Assembly (NCBI GenBank): GCA_036675585.1
Contig: JAKFES010000186.1
Location: forward strand, 1 to 19,749
DNA length: 19,749 nucleotides
Source: Zeimonas sp036675585
GTDB lineage: Bacteria > Pseudomonadota > Gammaproteobacteria > Burkholderiales > Burkholderiaceae_E
Reading direction: 5' to 3'
Part shown: positions 8,593 to 18,178 of the stretch, one piece after another
How the letters are laid out: each line of letters starts with the position of its first letter
Position numbering within the stretch: the first letter of the stretch is position 1
Position numbers and translations under genes: made by a program
Notes under the pieces: generated by a model
The model's input: only the letters and a program-made list of their open reading frames with translations
What the model was told of the DNA's origin: nothing
The model's database searches: none

Positions 8593-8668
8593 TGCATTCG
8601 AGTGCTTGACAGCGGAACTCGAATGCACCATGATGCATGAACCCGCTGTCAGTACGCAATATATTGCA
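8593..8668 (+). promoter_or_regulatory. boxC promoter with multi-site BoxR operator
   Basis: TTGACA (8606-8611) and CATGAT (8629-8634) are 17 bp apart, predicting a start near 8641. Four TGCA motifs begin at 8593, 8624, 8634 and 8665, with intervals of 31, 10 and 31 bp. The first two belong to a perfect inverted repeat, TGCATTCGAGT (8593-8603) and ACTCGAATGCA (8617-8627), whose spacer contains the -35. A second perfect repeat, TGACAGCGG (8607-8615) and CCGCTGTCA (8643-8651), interleaves with it. GCAATATATTGC (8656-8667) is a third palindrome, just downstream of the predicted start. TGCA-N6-TGCA (8624-8637) agrees with my recollection of BzdR operator half-sites. Binding by BoxR is an inference. 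Confidence 0.7.
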
Positions 8669-8671
8669 TTA

Positions 8672-8687
8672 GCTCCCCGTACGGAGC
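8672..8687 (+). other. Leader hairpin upstream of the boxC ribosome-binding site
   Basis: GCTCC (8672-8676) pairs with GGAGC (8683-8687) around a 6-base loop, and CCGTACGG (8677-8684) is a competing palindrome within it. It lies 3 bp before the GAGGAG Shine-Dalgarno sequence (8691-8696) of boxC. The stem is short, so a role in translation or mRNA stability is only a possibility. Confidence 0.3.
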
Positions 8688-8704
8688 CCAGAGGAGCCAC
8701 CCAG

Positions 8705-10459
8705 ATGAACACGTCCGCCCCGGCCGCCTCGCCGACCGCGCCGTCCGCCTCCCCGAACGACTCCGCCTCGCCAGCCGCATCGGCGGGCACCGCGCAGGCG
8801 GGCGGCCAGCCGACCGTGATCGACTACCGCACCGAGCCGTCGCGATACCGGCACGTGCGCCTGTCGTTCGACGGCCCGGTCGCCACGATGTCGCTCGACA
8901 TCGACGAGGACGCCGGCATCCGTCCGGGCTACAAGCTGAAGCTCAATTCGTACGACCTCGGCGTCGACATCGAGTTGCACGACGCCCTGCAGCGCATCCG
9001 CTTCGAGCACCCCGAGGTGCGCACCGTCGTCGTCACGAGCAGCAAGGACAAGGTCTTCTGCTCGGGCGCGAACATCTTCATGCTCGGCACGTCGAGCCAC
9101 GCGTGGAAAGTGAACTTCTGCAAGTTCACCAACGAGACGCGCAACGGCATCGAGGATTCGAGCCGGCATTCGGGCCTGAAGTTCGTCGCGGCGCTCAACG
9201 GCTCGTGCGCGGGCGGCGGCTACGAGCTCGCGCTCGCCTGCGACGATATCGTCCTGGTCGACGATCGTTCGTCGGCGGTGTCGCTGCCCGAGGTGCCGCT
9301 GCTCGGCGTGCTGCCCGGCACCGGCGGCCTCACGCGCGTCACCGACAAGCGCAAGGTGCGTCACGACCTCGCCGACATCTTCTGCACGACCACCGAAGGC
9401 GTGCGCGGCCAGCGCGCGAAGGAATGGCGCCTGGTCGACGAGATCGCCCGCCCGCAGCAGTTCGCGCAGACGGTTGCCGAGCGCGCCCGCGCGCTCGCCG
9501 CGCAGAGCGACCGCCCGCACGATGCGAAGGGCGTCGCGCTCACTGCGCTCGAGCGCGTCGTCGACGATGCCGGCTACCACTATCGCTTCGTCGACGTGCA
9601 GATCGACCGCTCGCGCCGCACGGCCGCCTTCACCGTGAAGGCGCCCGATTCCGCGCAGCCGCAGGATGTCGAGGCGATCGTCGCCGCCGGCGCCGCGTGG
9701 TGGCCGTTGCAGATGGCGCGCGAACTCGACGACGCGATCCTGTCGATGCGCACCAACGTGCCCGACATCGGCATCTGGCTGCTGCGCACCGAGGGCGACC
9801 CCGCCGCCGTCGAGCAGGTCGACGCGACGCTGGCACGACACGCCGGACACTGGTTCGTGCGCGAGACGATCGGCATGCTGCGGCGCACGCTCGCGCGGCT
9901 CGACGTCACTTCGCGCACGCAGTTCGCGCTGATCGAGCCCGGTTCGTGCTTCGCCGGCACGCTCGCCGAGCTCGCGTTCGCCGCCGACCGCGCGTACATG
10001 CTGTCGCTGCCCGACGAACCGCAGCGCGCGCCGCGACTCGTGCTCACCGAAGCGAACTTCGGCTGGTATCCGATGGTCAACGGCCAGTCGCGCCTCGAGC
10101 GCCGCTTCTACGAGGAGCGCGCGCCGCTCGACGCCGCGCGCGCCGCGATCGGCCAGCCGCTCGACGGCGAGCGCGCCGCCGCGCTCGGCCTGGTCACCGC
10201 CGCACCCGACGACATCGACTGGGCCGACGAGATCCGGCTCGCGACCGAGGAGCGCGCGGCGATGTCGCCCGACGCGCTGACCGGGCTCGAAGCGAACCTG
10301 CGCTTCGCGGGCAGGGAAACCATGGAGACGCGCATCTTCGGGCGGCTCACCGCGTGGCAGAACTGGATCTTCAATCGCCCCAATGCCGTGGGCGAGAAGG
10401 GCGCGCTGAAGTTGTACGGCAAGGGCGAGAAAGCGGCCTTCGACTGGAATCGCGTCTGA
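8705..10459 (+). CDS. boxC: Benzoyl-CoA-dihydrodiol lyase / 2,3-epoxybenzoyl-CoA dihydrolase (BoxC)
   Basis: The 584-residue enzyme belongs to the crotonase superfamily and carries two consecutive crotonase-like regions, as BoxC does. After a Ser/Ala/Pro-rich tail (1-36) the first region holds VFCSGANIFMLG (118-128), where a CoA-thioester oxyanion hole is expected. NGSCAGGGYELALACD (165-180) and PEVPLLGVLPGTGGLTR (195-211) follow. It converts 2,3-epoxybenzoyl-CoA and two waters to 3,4-dehydroadipyl-CoA semialdehyde and formate in the cytoplasm (EC 4.1.2.44). GAGGAG at 8691-8696 is 8 bp from the ATG, which supports the start that includes the low-complexity tail. It is the first gene of boxCBA, 38 bp before boxB, and is downstream of the predicted BoxR-controlled promoter. 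Confidence 0.95.
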   Translation: MNTSAPAASPTAPSASPNDSASPAASAGTAQAGGQPTVIDYRTEPSRYRHVRLSFDGPVATMSLDIDEDAGIRPGYKLKLNSYDLGVDIELHDALQRIRFEHPEVRTVVVTSSKDKVFCSGANIFMLGTSSHAWKVNFCKFTNETRNGIEDSSRHSGLKFVAALNGSCAGGGYELALACDDIVLVDDRSSAVSLPEVPLLGVLPGTGGLTRVTDKRKVRHDLADIFCTTTEGVRGQRAKEWRLVDEIARPQQFAQTVAERARALAAQSDRPHDAKGVALTALERVVDDAGYHYRFVDVQIDRSRRTAAFTVKAPDSAQPQDVEAIVAAGAAWWPLQMARELDDAILSMRTNVPDIGIWLLRTEGDPAAVEQVDATLARHAGHWFVRETIGMLRRTLARLDVTSRTQFALIEPGSCFAGTLAELAFAADRAYMLSLPDEPQRAPRLVLTEANFGWYPMVNGQSRLERRFYEERAPLDAARAAIGQPLDGERAAALGLVTAAPDDIDWADEIRLATEERAAMSPDALTGLEANLRFAGRETMETRIFGRLTAWQNWIFNRPNAVGEKGALKLYGKGEKAAFDWNRV

Positions 10460-10497
10460 GGCGCACGGGCAAATCGAACGGACATACGGAGCAAGCG

Positions 10498-11924
<1,427 letters not shown>

Positions 11925-11925
<1 letters not shown>

Positions 11926-13271
11926 TGGACTCCGCCGCCGTCCGCGAGGCGGCGTCCGCGACGGACGCCGCCCTCTCTCCCGCCGCGGGCGCAGCGGCGA
12001 CGTCGACCGTGATGCGCCAGCACCTGATCGATCCCGAGATCTGCATCCGGTGCAACACGTGCGAGGAAGCGTGCCCGGTCGATGCGATCACGCACGACGA
12101 TCGCAATTACGTGGTCAAGCCCGACGTCTGCGAAGGCTGCATGGCGTGCGTGCCGCCGTGCCCGACGGGGGCGATCGACAACTGGCACCGTGTGCTGAAA
12201 AGCGCGGCGTACGGGATCGACGAGCAGTTCGGATGGGACGCGCTGCCGGACGAAGTGCCGCTTCCCGACGGCGTCGTCGAAGCAGCGCAGGCGGCCATCG
12301 ACGACGCCGCGGCGGCGGTACCGGTGGCGGTCGCGGCGGGCTTCGGCAGCGTCGAGGCCGAGCCGGCGCCGGCCGCGACCGCTGCGTTGGGATCGACGGT
12401 CCCGCCCTGGTCGGCGGGGCACGCCTACACCAACCTGTACGGGCCGAAAAACCCGGTCAGCGCCACGGTGGTGGGCAACTACCGCGTCACCGAAGCGGGT
12501 GCCTCGAGCGCGACGCATCATGTCGTGCTCGATTTCGGGCAGATGCCGTTCCCGGTGCTCGAAGGCCAGTCGATCGGCATCATCGCGCCCGGCACCGATG
12601 CGCACGGCCGCCCGCATCATGCGCGGCAATACTCGGTCGCCAGTCCGCGCAACGGAGAGCGGCCCGGGTACAACAACCTGTCGCTGACGGTGAAACGCGT
12701 CACCGCCGACCACCAGGGCAATCCGGTGCAGGGCGTGTGCTCGAATTACGTGTGCGACCTGAAGAAAGGCGACACGGTGCAGGTCACCGGTCCGTTCGGC
12801 GCGTCGTTCCTGATGCCGAACCATCCACGCTCGAACCTCGTGATGATCTGCACCGGCACCGGCAGCGCGCCGATGCGCGCGATGACCGAGTACCGGCGAC
12901 GGCTGCGCGCGAGCGGCCGCTTCGAGGGCGGCAAGCTGATGCTGTTCTTCGGCGCGCGCACCCAGCAGGAACTGCCGTACTTCGGTCCGCTGATGAGCCT
13001 GCCGCGCGACTTCATCGACGTGAACCTCGCCTTCTCGCGCGCGCCCGGCGCGCCGCGCCGCTACGTGCAGGACCTGATGCGCGAGCGTGCGGTCGACCTG
13101 CTCGAGGTGCTGAAGGACGAGAACACGTTCGTGTACGTGTGCGGGCTGAAGAGCATGGAGGAAGGCGTCGTCGCGGCGCTGCGCGATGTTGCCGTGCACG
13201 GCGGGCTCGCCTGGGATGCGCTCGCCGCACGCCTGAAGCGCGAAGGCCGCCTGCACCTCGAGACGTACTGA
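11925..13271 (+). CDS. boxA: Benzoyl-CoA epoxidase reductase component (BoxA)
   Basis: The 448-residue protein joins a bacterial-type 2[4Fe-4S] ferredoxin domain to a ferredoxin-NADP+ reductase-like domain. Cluster ligands are Cys40, 43, 46 and 50 (CIRCNTCEEAC) and Cys69, 72, 75 and 79 (CEGCMACVPPC). An Ala-rich linker (about 118-160) leads to the FAD-binding RQYS (234-237), the NADPH-binding CTGTGSAP (309-316) and YVCGLKSMEEG near the C-terminus. It passes electrons from NADPH through FAD and the iron-sulfur clusters to BoxB. The ATG at 11925 overlaps the boxB stop. A second in-frame ATG (Met30, 12012) would remove a 29-residue Ala-rich leader but has no visible ribosome-binding site, so the first is preferred. 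Confidence 0.95.
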
Positions 13272-13272
13272 A

Positions 13273-13308
13273 GGCGCGTCGATGCGCACCGCCCCGGACC
13301 GACGCGCC
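13273..13308. terminator. Bidirectional terminator-like hairpin between boxA and the amidase gene
   Basis: GGCGCGTCG (13273-13281) and CGACGCGCC (13300-13308) form a perfect 9-bp inverted repeat with an 18-base spacer. It occupies almost all of the 44 bp between the convergent stops of boxA and the amidase gene. No T-tract is present. The wide loop makes it weaker than the 5868-5893 hairpin; its position is the main evidence. Confidence 0.5.
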
Positions 13309-13315
13309 GAACGCC

Positions 13316-14812
13316 TTAGCGCCGCTCGTACGCGCTCGCCGCGCGCAGCACCGTCATCTCGTCGAAGTGCCGGCCGATCAGCATCAGCCCGACCGGCTTG
13401 CCTTCGGTCTCGCCGCAAGGGACCGAGATCGCCGGGTGGCCGGTGAGGTTGAACGGCGAGGTGTTGGCGAGCATCGTCCAGCTGTGCTGCAGCACGTCGG
13501 CGAGCGAGGCGCCTTCGGGCGGGATCGGCAGCGTCGGGAACGGCAATGTCGGCATCAGCAGCAGGTCGAACGTCGCGAGCGCGTCGTCGTATTCGCGGCG
13601 CAGGCGACGGCGCAGATTCTGCGTCTTCGCGTAGTAGTACCCGCGGCAGTCGTCGGCGAGATAGCGGCCGAGCAGCATGCCGGCCTTGATCGTGTGCGGC
13701 AGCTCGTTGCCGCGTTCGCGCAGGCCGGTCAGCATCGCGGCGAGCCCGAGCGGGTAGGCGCCGATCCCGTGATGGCCGACGCCCGTCCCCCCGTACAGCG
13801 TGTGATACGTGCCCTCGTTGGCGAGCGCGCCCCACAGCGCCATGCCGTGCAGGTGCCACGGGATCGAGATCTCCTCGACGCGGGCGCCGAGCTTCTTCAG
13901 CACCGGGATCGTCGCTCTCACCGTTTCGTCGGTGCCGGCGTGCGATTCGGGTAGCCCGAACGATTCGCGCACGACGCCGATGCGCAGCCCCTCGATGTCC
14001 TTGCCGAGGGCCTCCGTGTAGGGGGCGACCGTCACGTTTCGCTGGCGGCCGTCGATGCCGTCCTCGCCGGCCATCACTTCGAGCAGCAACGCGCAGCCGG
14101 CGACGTCGCGCGCCATCGGCCCGGCATGGTCGATCGAGTAGTCCAGACCCATGATTCCCGTGTACGGCACGAGCCCGAAGGTCGGTTTCAGGCCGACGAT
14201 GCCGGAGAACGACGCGGGGATGCGCACCGAGCCGGCCTGGTCGGCGCCGGTGGCGAGGTCGACTTCGCCCGCGGCGAGCAACGCCGCGCTGCCGGTCGTC
14301 GAGCCGCCCGGCGTATGGCCCGGGTTGCGTGCGCTGATCACCGGGCCGGTCGCGCTCGTCGCGCTGCCGCCGGCGAAGGAGAAATACTCGCAGACGGACT
14401 TGCCGACGATGTGACCGCCGGCGTCGAGGATGCGCGTGACGATCGTTGCGTCGACGTCGGGCACGAACCCCTCGAGCACCGATGCGCCGTTCATCATCGG
14501 CACGCCGGCGATCATCGTGTTGTCCTTCACCGCGATGCGCTTGCCCGCGAGCTTTCCTCCGGGCGCGCCGCGGATGTCGGTGCGTACGTACCACGCGTTC
14601 AACGCGTTGTCGGCCGGTTCCGGACGATGGCCGGGGGTGCGCGGATATTTCACGGGCGGCTTCTCGTCGGGCAGGCGGTCGACGAGACGAAAGCCGGGGA
14701 CGAATGCCTCGCAGAAGTCGATGAACTCCTGTGCGTATTCCGGTGTGATGTCCATGCCGAGCTCGGCGCCGAGGCGGCGCACCCGTTCGCTGCTCGGTAG
14801 CTGGAATGCCAT
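13316..14812 (-). CDS. Amidase signature family hydrolase
   Basis: The 498-residue protein is a full amidase-signature enzyme. The Ser-cisSer-Lys triad is visible as Lys96 (RIAVKDNT), cis-Ser171 (PGGSTTGSA) and the nucleophile Ser195 (ADQAGSVRIPASF). The 24-residue distance between the two serines is the family norm. The context GLKPTFGLVPYTGIMGLDYSIDHAGP resembles the broad-specificity amidases found with nitrile hydratases in Rhodococcus, which hydrolyse aliphatic and aromatic amides to the acid and ammonia. AGGAGG (complement of 14821-14826) is 8 bp from the ATG. It is the last gene of the ABC transporter operon, 62 bp after the second ATPase, so its substrate is probably what the transporter imports. 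The exact substrate is unknown. Confidence 0.9.
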   Translation of the reverse strand: MAFQLPSSERVRRLGAELGMDITPEYAQEFIDFCEAFVPGFRLVDRLPDEKPPVKYPRTPGHRPEPADNALNAWYVRTDIRGAPGGKLAGKRIAVKDNTMIAGVPMMNGASVLEGFVPDVDATIVTRILDAGGHIVGKSVCEYFSFAGGSATSATGPVISARNPGHTPGGSTTGSAALLAAGEVDLATGADQAGSVRIPASFSGIVGLKPTFGLVPYTGIMGLDYSIDHAGPMARDVAGCALLLEVMAGEDGIDGRQRNVTVAPYTEALGKDIEGLRIGVVRESFGLPESHAGTDETVRATIPVLKKLGARVEEISIPWHLHGMALWGALANEGTYHTLYGGTGVGHHGIGAYPLGLAAMLTGLRERGNELPHTIKAGMLLGRYLADDCRGYYYAKTQNLRRRLRREYDDALATFDLLLMPTLPFPTLPIPPEGASLADVLQHSWTMLANTSPFNLTGHPAISVPCGETEGKPVGLMLIGRHFDEMTVLRAASAYERR

Positions 14813-14874
14813 GACGGTCTCCTCCTGGTGATGCGCGTACGGGCGCGTTCGTGCGCCGCGAGGGCGCGTGGATT

Positions 14875-15606
14875 TCAGCGTTGCGAGAAACCGGCGAGCT
14901 CGAGCAGCGCCTGCGCCGCGCCCGGCTCGCCCGCGTCGACGACGTGCGTGATGCGGCCTTTCTCCAGCACCGCGATGCGTTCGGCGAGCGCACGCACGAA
15001 GTCCAGGTTCTGCTCGACGAGGACGATCGTCAGACCGCGCGAGCGATGCAGCGACTGGAGCAGCCCGACCATCTGCTCGACGATCGAAGGCTGGATGCCC
15101 TCGGTCGGCTCGTCGAGCAGCATGAGCCGCGGTGCCGTGCACAGGCAACGCGCGAGCGCCAGGATCTGCTGCTCGCCGCCGCTCAGGAGCCCGCCCTGCC
15201 GGTCGAGCAGCCGCGCGAGCGCGGGCAGTTCGTCGAGCACCTGGTCGACGATGTCGTGCTTCGCGCCGCCGGCGACCGTGGCGAACTGCAGGTTCTCGCG
15301 CACCGAGAGCGCCGGAAAGATCCGGCGTCCCTGCGGCACGTAGCCGATGCCGAGCCGCGCGCGCCGGTGCGGCGGCAGCGCGTCGAGCGCAACGCCGTCG
15401 AGTGCGATCGATCCGTGCAGCGTCGGAATCTCGCCGACGATCGCGCGCATCAGCGTTGTCTTGCCCATGCCGTTGTGTCCGAGCACGCCGAGCAACTCGC
15501 CCGATCCGACCCGCAGCGTGACGCCGTCGAGGATCCGGATGCGTCCGTAGCCGGCGCGTACCTCACGCAGCTCGAGCATGCCCGATCCCGCGTCCGAGAT
15601 AGACAT
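14875..15606 (-). CDS. HAAT-family ABC transporter ATPase (LivF/UrtE-like)
   Basis: The 243-residue ATPase has Walker A GHNGMGKTT (43-51), Q-loop VPQGRRIF, signature LSGGEQQ (141-147) and Walker B LMLLDEP (161-167). The sequence DEPTEGIQPSIV resembles UrtE/FmdF-type subunits of urea and short-chain amide transporters more than LivF of branched-chain amino acid systems. It energises the paired inner-membrane permeases as a cytoplasmic heterodimer with the neighbouring ATPase. The start at 15606 overlaps the upstream gene by 44 bp; an alternative ATG at 15579 (MLELREVRAGYG) overlaps by 17 bp and gives the usual N-terminus. Neither has a decisive ribosome-binding site. Confidence 0.9.
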   Translation of the reverse strand: MSISDAGSGMLELREVRAGYGRIRILDGVTLRVGSGELLGVLGHNGMGKTTLMRAIVGEIPTLHGSIALDGVALDALPPHRRARLGIGYVPQGRRIFPALSVRENLQFATVAGGAKHDIVDQVLDELPALARLLDRQGGLLSGGEQQILALARCLCTAPRLMLLDEPTEGIQPSIVEQMVGLLQSLHRSRGLTIVLVEQNLDFVRALAERIAVLEKGRITHVVDAGEPGAAQALLELAGFSQR

Positions 15607-16327
15607 CGCGCACCCGCTCGTCGGCGAGCACCTCGTCGACGTCGCCGTCGCGCAGCACGGCGCCTTGATGCAGCACGACGATGCGGTCGGCGATGTCGCG
15701 TACGAAGCGCATGTCGTGCTCGACGACGATCACCGCGCGCGCGCTGCGCAGCGTGCGCACCAGCTCGGCGGTTCGCGCCGTCTCCTCGTCGCTCATGCCG
15801 GCGACCGGTTCGTCGAGCAGCAGCAGTCGCGGGTCGGTCGCGAGCACCATCGCCAGCTCGACCCATTGGCGTTGCCCGTGTGCGAGCTCGCCCAGTTGCC
15901 GGTCGACGATCGGTGCCAGCCGCACGGTCTCGACGAGTCGATCCAGGCGCGCAGATGCGTCGCCTCGCGCGGGCCGTGCGTCGCCCGCAGCGCGGGCGCG
16001 CGCCGCCAGGTACAGGCTCTCGCGTACCGTCAGTCCGTCGAACACGCTCGGCACCTGCGTCTTGATGCCGATGCCGCTGCGCGCGATCCGGTGCCGCTCG
16101 AGTCCTGCGATCGAGCGGCCGAGGAACTCGACCGTTCCCGACGTGGGCCGGATCTGTCCGGTGAGCGCCTTGAACAACGTGCTTTTGCCCGCGCCGTTGG
16201 GGCCGATCAGGCACAGCAGTTCGCCGTCGCGCACCTGCAGGTCGACGCGGTCGACGGCGACGATGCCGCCGAAGCGCACGCTCAGTCCGGCGGTGCGCAG
16301 TACCGGTTGTGCCGCGGTGCTCGTCAT
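15563..16327 (-). CDS. HAAT-family ABC transporter ATPase (LivG/UrtD-like)
   Basis: The 254-residue ATPase has Walker A GPNGAGKST (42-50), a degenerate signature LAHGQRQWVEL (148-158) and Walker B LLLLDEP (168-174) followed by VAGM. The HGQRQW form of the signature is characteristic of UrtD-like subunits of urea/amide transporters, where HGQ replaces SGGQ. The start is the ATG of an ATGA overlap with the preceding permease stop (16324-16327), showing tight operon coupling. Its role is ATP hydrolysis for uptake by the permease pair. The C-terminus overlaps the second ATPase gene. Confidence 0.92.
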   Translation of the reverse strand: MTSTAAQPVLRTAGLSVRFGGIVAVDRVDLQVRDGELLCLIGPNGAGKSTLFKALTGQIRPTSGTVEFLGRSIAGLERHRIARSGIGIKTQVPSVFDGLTVRESLYLAARARAAGDARPARGDASARLDRLVETVRLAPIVDRQLGELAHGQRQWVELAMVLATDPRLLLLDEPVAGMSDEETARTAELVRTLRSARAVIVVEHDMRFVRDIADRIVVLHQGAVLRDGDVDEVLADERVRDVYLGRGIGHARAA

Positions 16328-17313
16328 CGCGTGCCGCGCCGGGCGAACAGCGCCTGGACGCGCGGCAGCAGCCCCGCCGGAATCACGAGCACGAAGAACA
16401 TCAGCAGCGCACCGAGCACGAGGTTGGCGTCGGCGACCTGACTCGTGCCGAGCCAGGTCGTCAGGGCCTGGATCAGCACACAGCCGACGACCGGTCCGGC
16501 GAGCGTCGAGACGCCGCCGACCTGCGCCCAGATGATGATCTGCGCGGCGAAGCTCATGCCGAACACGTCGGGCCCGACGAAGCTGCCCCACGCCGCGTAG
16601 AGTGCGCCGGCGAATCCGGCGATGGTCGCGCCGATCACGAACAGACCGAGCTTGTAGGCACGCGAGTCGTAGCCGAGCAGTTCGGCGCGCAGCTCGTTTT
16701 CGCGGATTGCGAGGACGATTCGCCCGAAATCGGTGCGCACGAGCCGGCGCAGCCCGACGTAGACGACGAGGAGCGCCACCACGCTCAGCCAGTACATCTC
16801 CTCGTAGTCCAGCGGCCGGCCGGCGTCCCACGGCAGGTTGATCGGCGCGACCCCCGGCATCCCGTTGTAGCCGCCGAGCGCGATCTCCCCGATCCGGAAG
16901 TCGGCGCCCGCGACGGTGTTGATCACGTGAAAGAGGATCAGCGAAACCGTGAGCGTGATGACCGCGAGGTAGACGTCGCTGATGCGCCCGAAGAACAGGA
17001 AATAGCCGAGCAGTGCCGCGAAGCCCGCCGGCACCGCGAGCGCGGCGCCGAGCGCGATCGTCGAGCCGCCGAGATTGCCGGCGACGACCGCGTACGCATA
17101 GGCGCCGAGCCCGAAGAACACCGACTGGCCGAAGCTCAGCACGCCGCCGACGCCCCAGACGAGCGACATGCTCAGCGCGAGAATGCCGAGGATCGCGAAC
17201 ACGTTGATCCCGACCAGCGTGAAGGTCTCGACCAGCCAGGGCATCGCGAAGGCGAGCAGCGCGCAGGCGACGAGCGCCGCGTCGCCGGCGCGGCCGGTAC
17301 GCGCCGCCGTCAT
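16324..17313 (-). CDS. HAAT-family ABC transporter permease (LivM/UrtC-like)
   Basis: The 329-residue integral membrane protein has about nine hydrophobic segments. Family landmarks are LSMSLVWGVGGVLSFGQSVFFGLGAYAYA near the N-terminus and the EAA-like coupling segment RIVLAIRENELRAELLGYDSRAYK in the second half. It ends with VIPAGLLPRVQALFARRG. It forms the translocation pore with the LivH-like permease. Start and stop both overlap neighbours as ATGA (17310-17313 and 16324-16327). Confidence 0.92.
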   Translation of the reverse strand: MTAARTGRAGDAALVACALLAFAMPWLVETFTLVGINVFAILGILALSMSLVWGVGGVLSFGQSVFFGLGAYAYAVVAGNLGGSTIALGAALAVPAGFAALLGYFLFFGRISDVYLAVITLTVSLILFHVINTVAGADFRIGEIALGGYNGMPGVAPINLPWDAGRPLDYEEMYWLSVVALLVVYVGLRRLVRTDFGRIVLAIRENELRAELLGYDSRAYKLGLFVIGATIAGFAGALYAAWGSFVGPDVFGMSFAAQIIIWAQVGGVSTLAGPVVGCVLIQALTTWLGTSQVADANLVLGALLMFFVLVIPAGLLPRVQALFARRGTR

Positions 17314-18173
17314 GGCGAGCGCCGGAAGAAGCGCCCGGTGATGCCCGCCGGCATCAGCCGCAATGCGACGATCGCCGCCGCGAGCAGCGCGACCTGGCCG
17401 ACGATCGGGCTGCCGAAGGTCGTCGCGATCTCGCTGATCGAGCCGAACATCGTTCCGGCGAGCAAGGTTCCGGTGAGCGCGTTCGCGCCGCCGGTGATCA
17501 CCGTGATGAACGCCTTGGCGACGTAGACGAGCCCGACGGTCGGAACGACGCCGGTGATCGGTGCGAGCAGCGCGCCGGCGAGCCCGCTCACCGCGGCGCC
17601 ACCCGCGAAAGTCCACGCGTAGACCTTGCGCGTGTCGACGCACAGCGCTTCGGCCATCGCCGGGTTCTGCATCGTCCCGCGCGCGAGCAGCCCCCAGCGC
17701 GTACGGCTCAGGAACGCGAGCACCGCGACGACGAGCGCGATGGTCACGCCGATCAGGAACACGCTGTAGACCGACTCGCGCGTGCCGCCCAGCTCGAAGC
17801 TGCCGAAGGGTGGCGCGACGCCGCGCTGCTGGAAGCCCAGCGTGACCGAAGCGAGCCCGATCAGGAACAGGCTCAGGCCCCAGGTGGCGAGGATCGTGTC
17901 GAGCACGCGCCCGTACAGATGCCGGATCACGATGCGTTCGACGAGGACACCGAAGAGCCCGACCGCCAGCGGCGCGACGACGAACATCGCGATCCACACG
18001 TTCGCCCCGGCCTGCACCGAAAGCACGAACGCGTAGCCGCCGAGCATCAGGAACTCGCCGTGCGCGAAATTGATGACCCGCATCATCCCGAAGACGATCG
18101 CGAGCCCCAGGCTGGTGAGAACGAGAACCGCGATCCCGTAGACGAGATGCAGGCCGGTGGCGGTGAGCGACAT
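17310..18173 (-). CDS. HAAT-family ABC transporter permease (LivH/UrtB-like)
   Basis: The 287-residue membrane protein shows the family core GLAIVFGMMRVINFAHGEF (about 22-40) and the coupling segment ARGTMQNPAMAEALCVDTRKVY. About eight hydrophobic segments are visible. It starts 5 bp after the stop of the binding-protein gene and overlaps the LivM-like gene by ATGA. The expected role is one half of the inner-membrane channel of the transporter. The coupling-segment form resembles LivH/UrtB types and does not by itself identify the substrate. Confidence 0.92.
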   Translation of the reverse strand: MSLTATGLHLVYGIAVLVLTSLGLAIVFGMMRVINFAHGEFLMLGGYAFVLSVQAGANVWIAMFVVAPLAVGLFGVLVERIVIRHLYGRVLDTILATWGLSLFLIGLASVTLGFQQRGVAPPFGSFELGGTRESVYSVFLIGVTIALVVAVLAFLSRTRWGLLARGTMQNPAMAEALCVDTRKVYAWTFAGGAAVSGLAGALLAPITGVVPTVGLVYVAKAFITVITGGANALTGTLLAGTMFGSISEIATTFGSPIVGQVALLAAAIVALRLMPAGITGRFFRRSP

Positions 18174-18178
18174 CCCCC

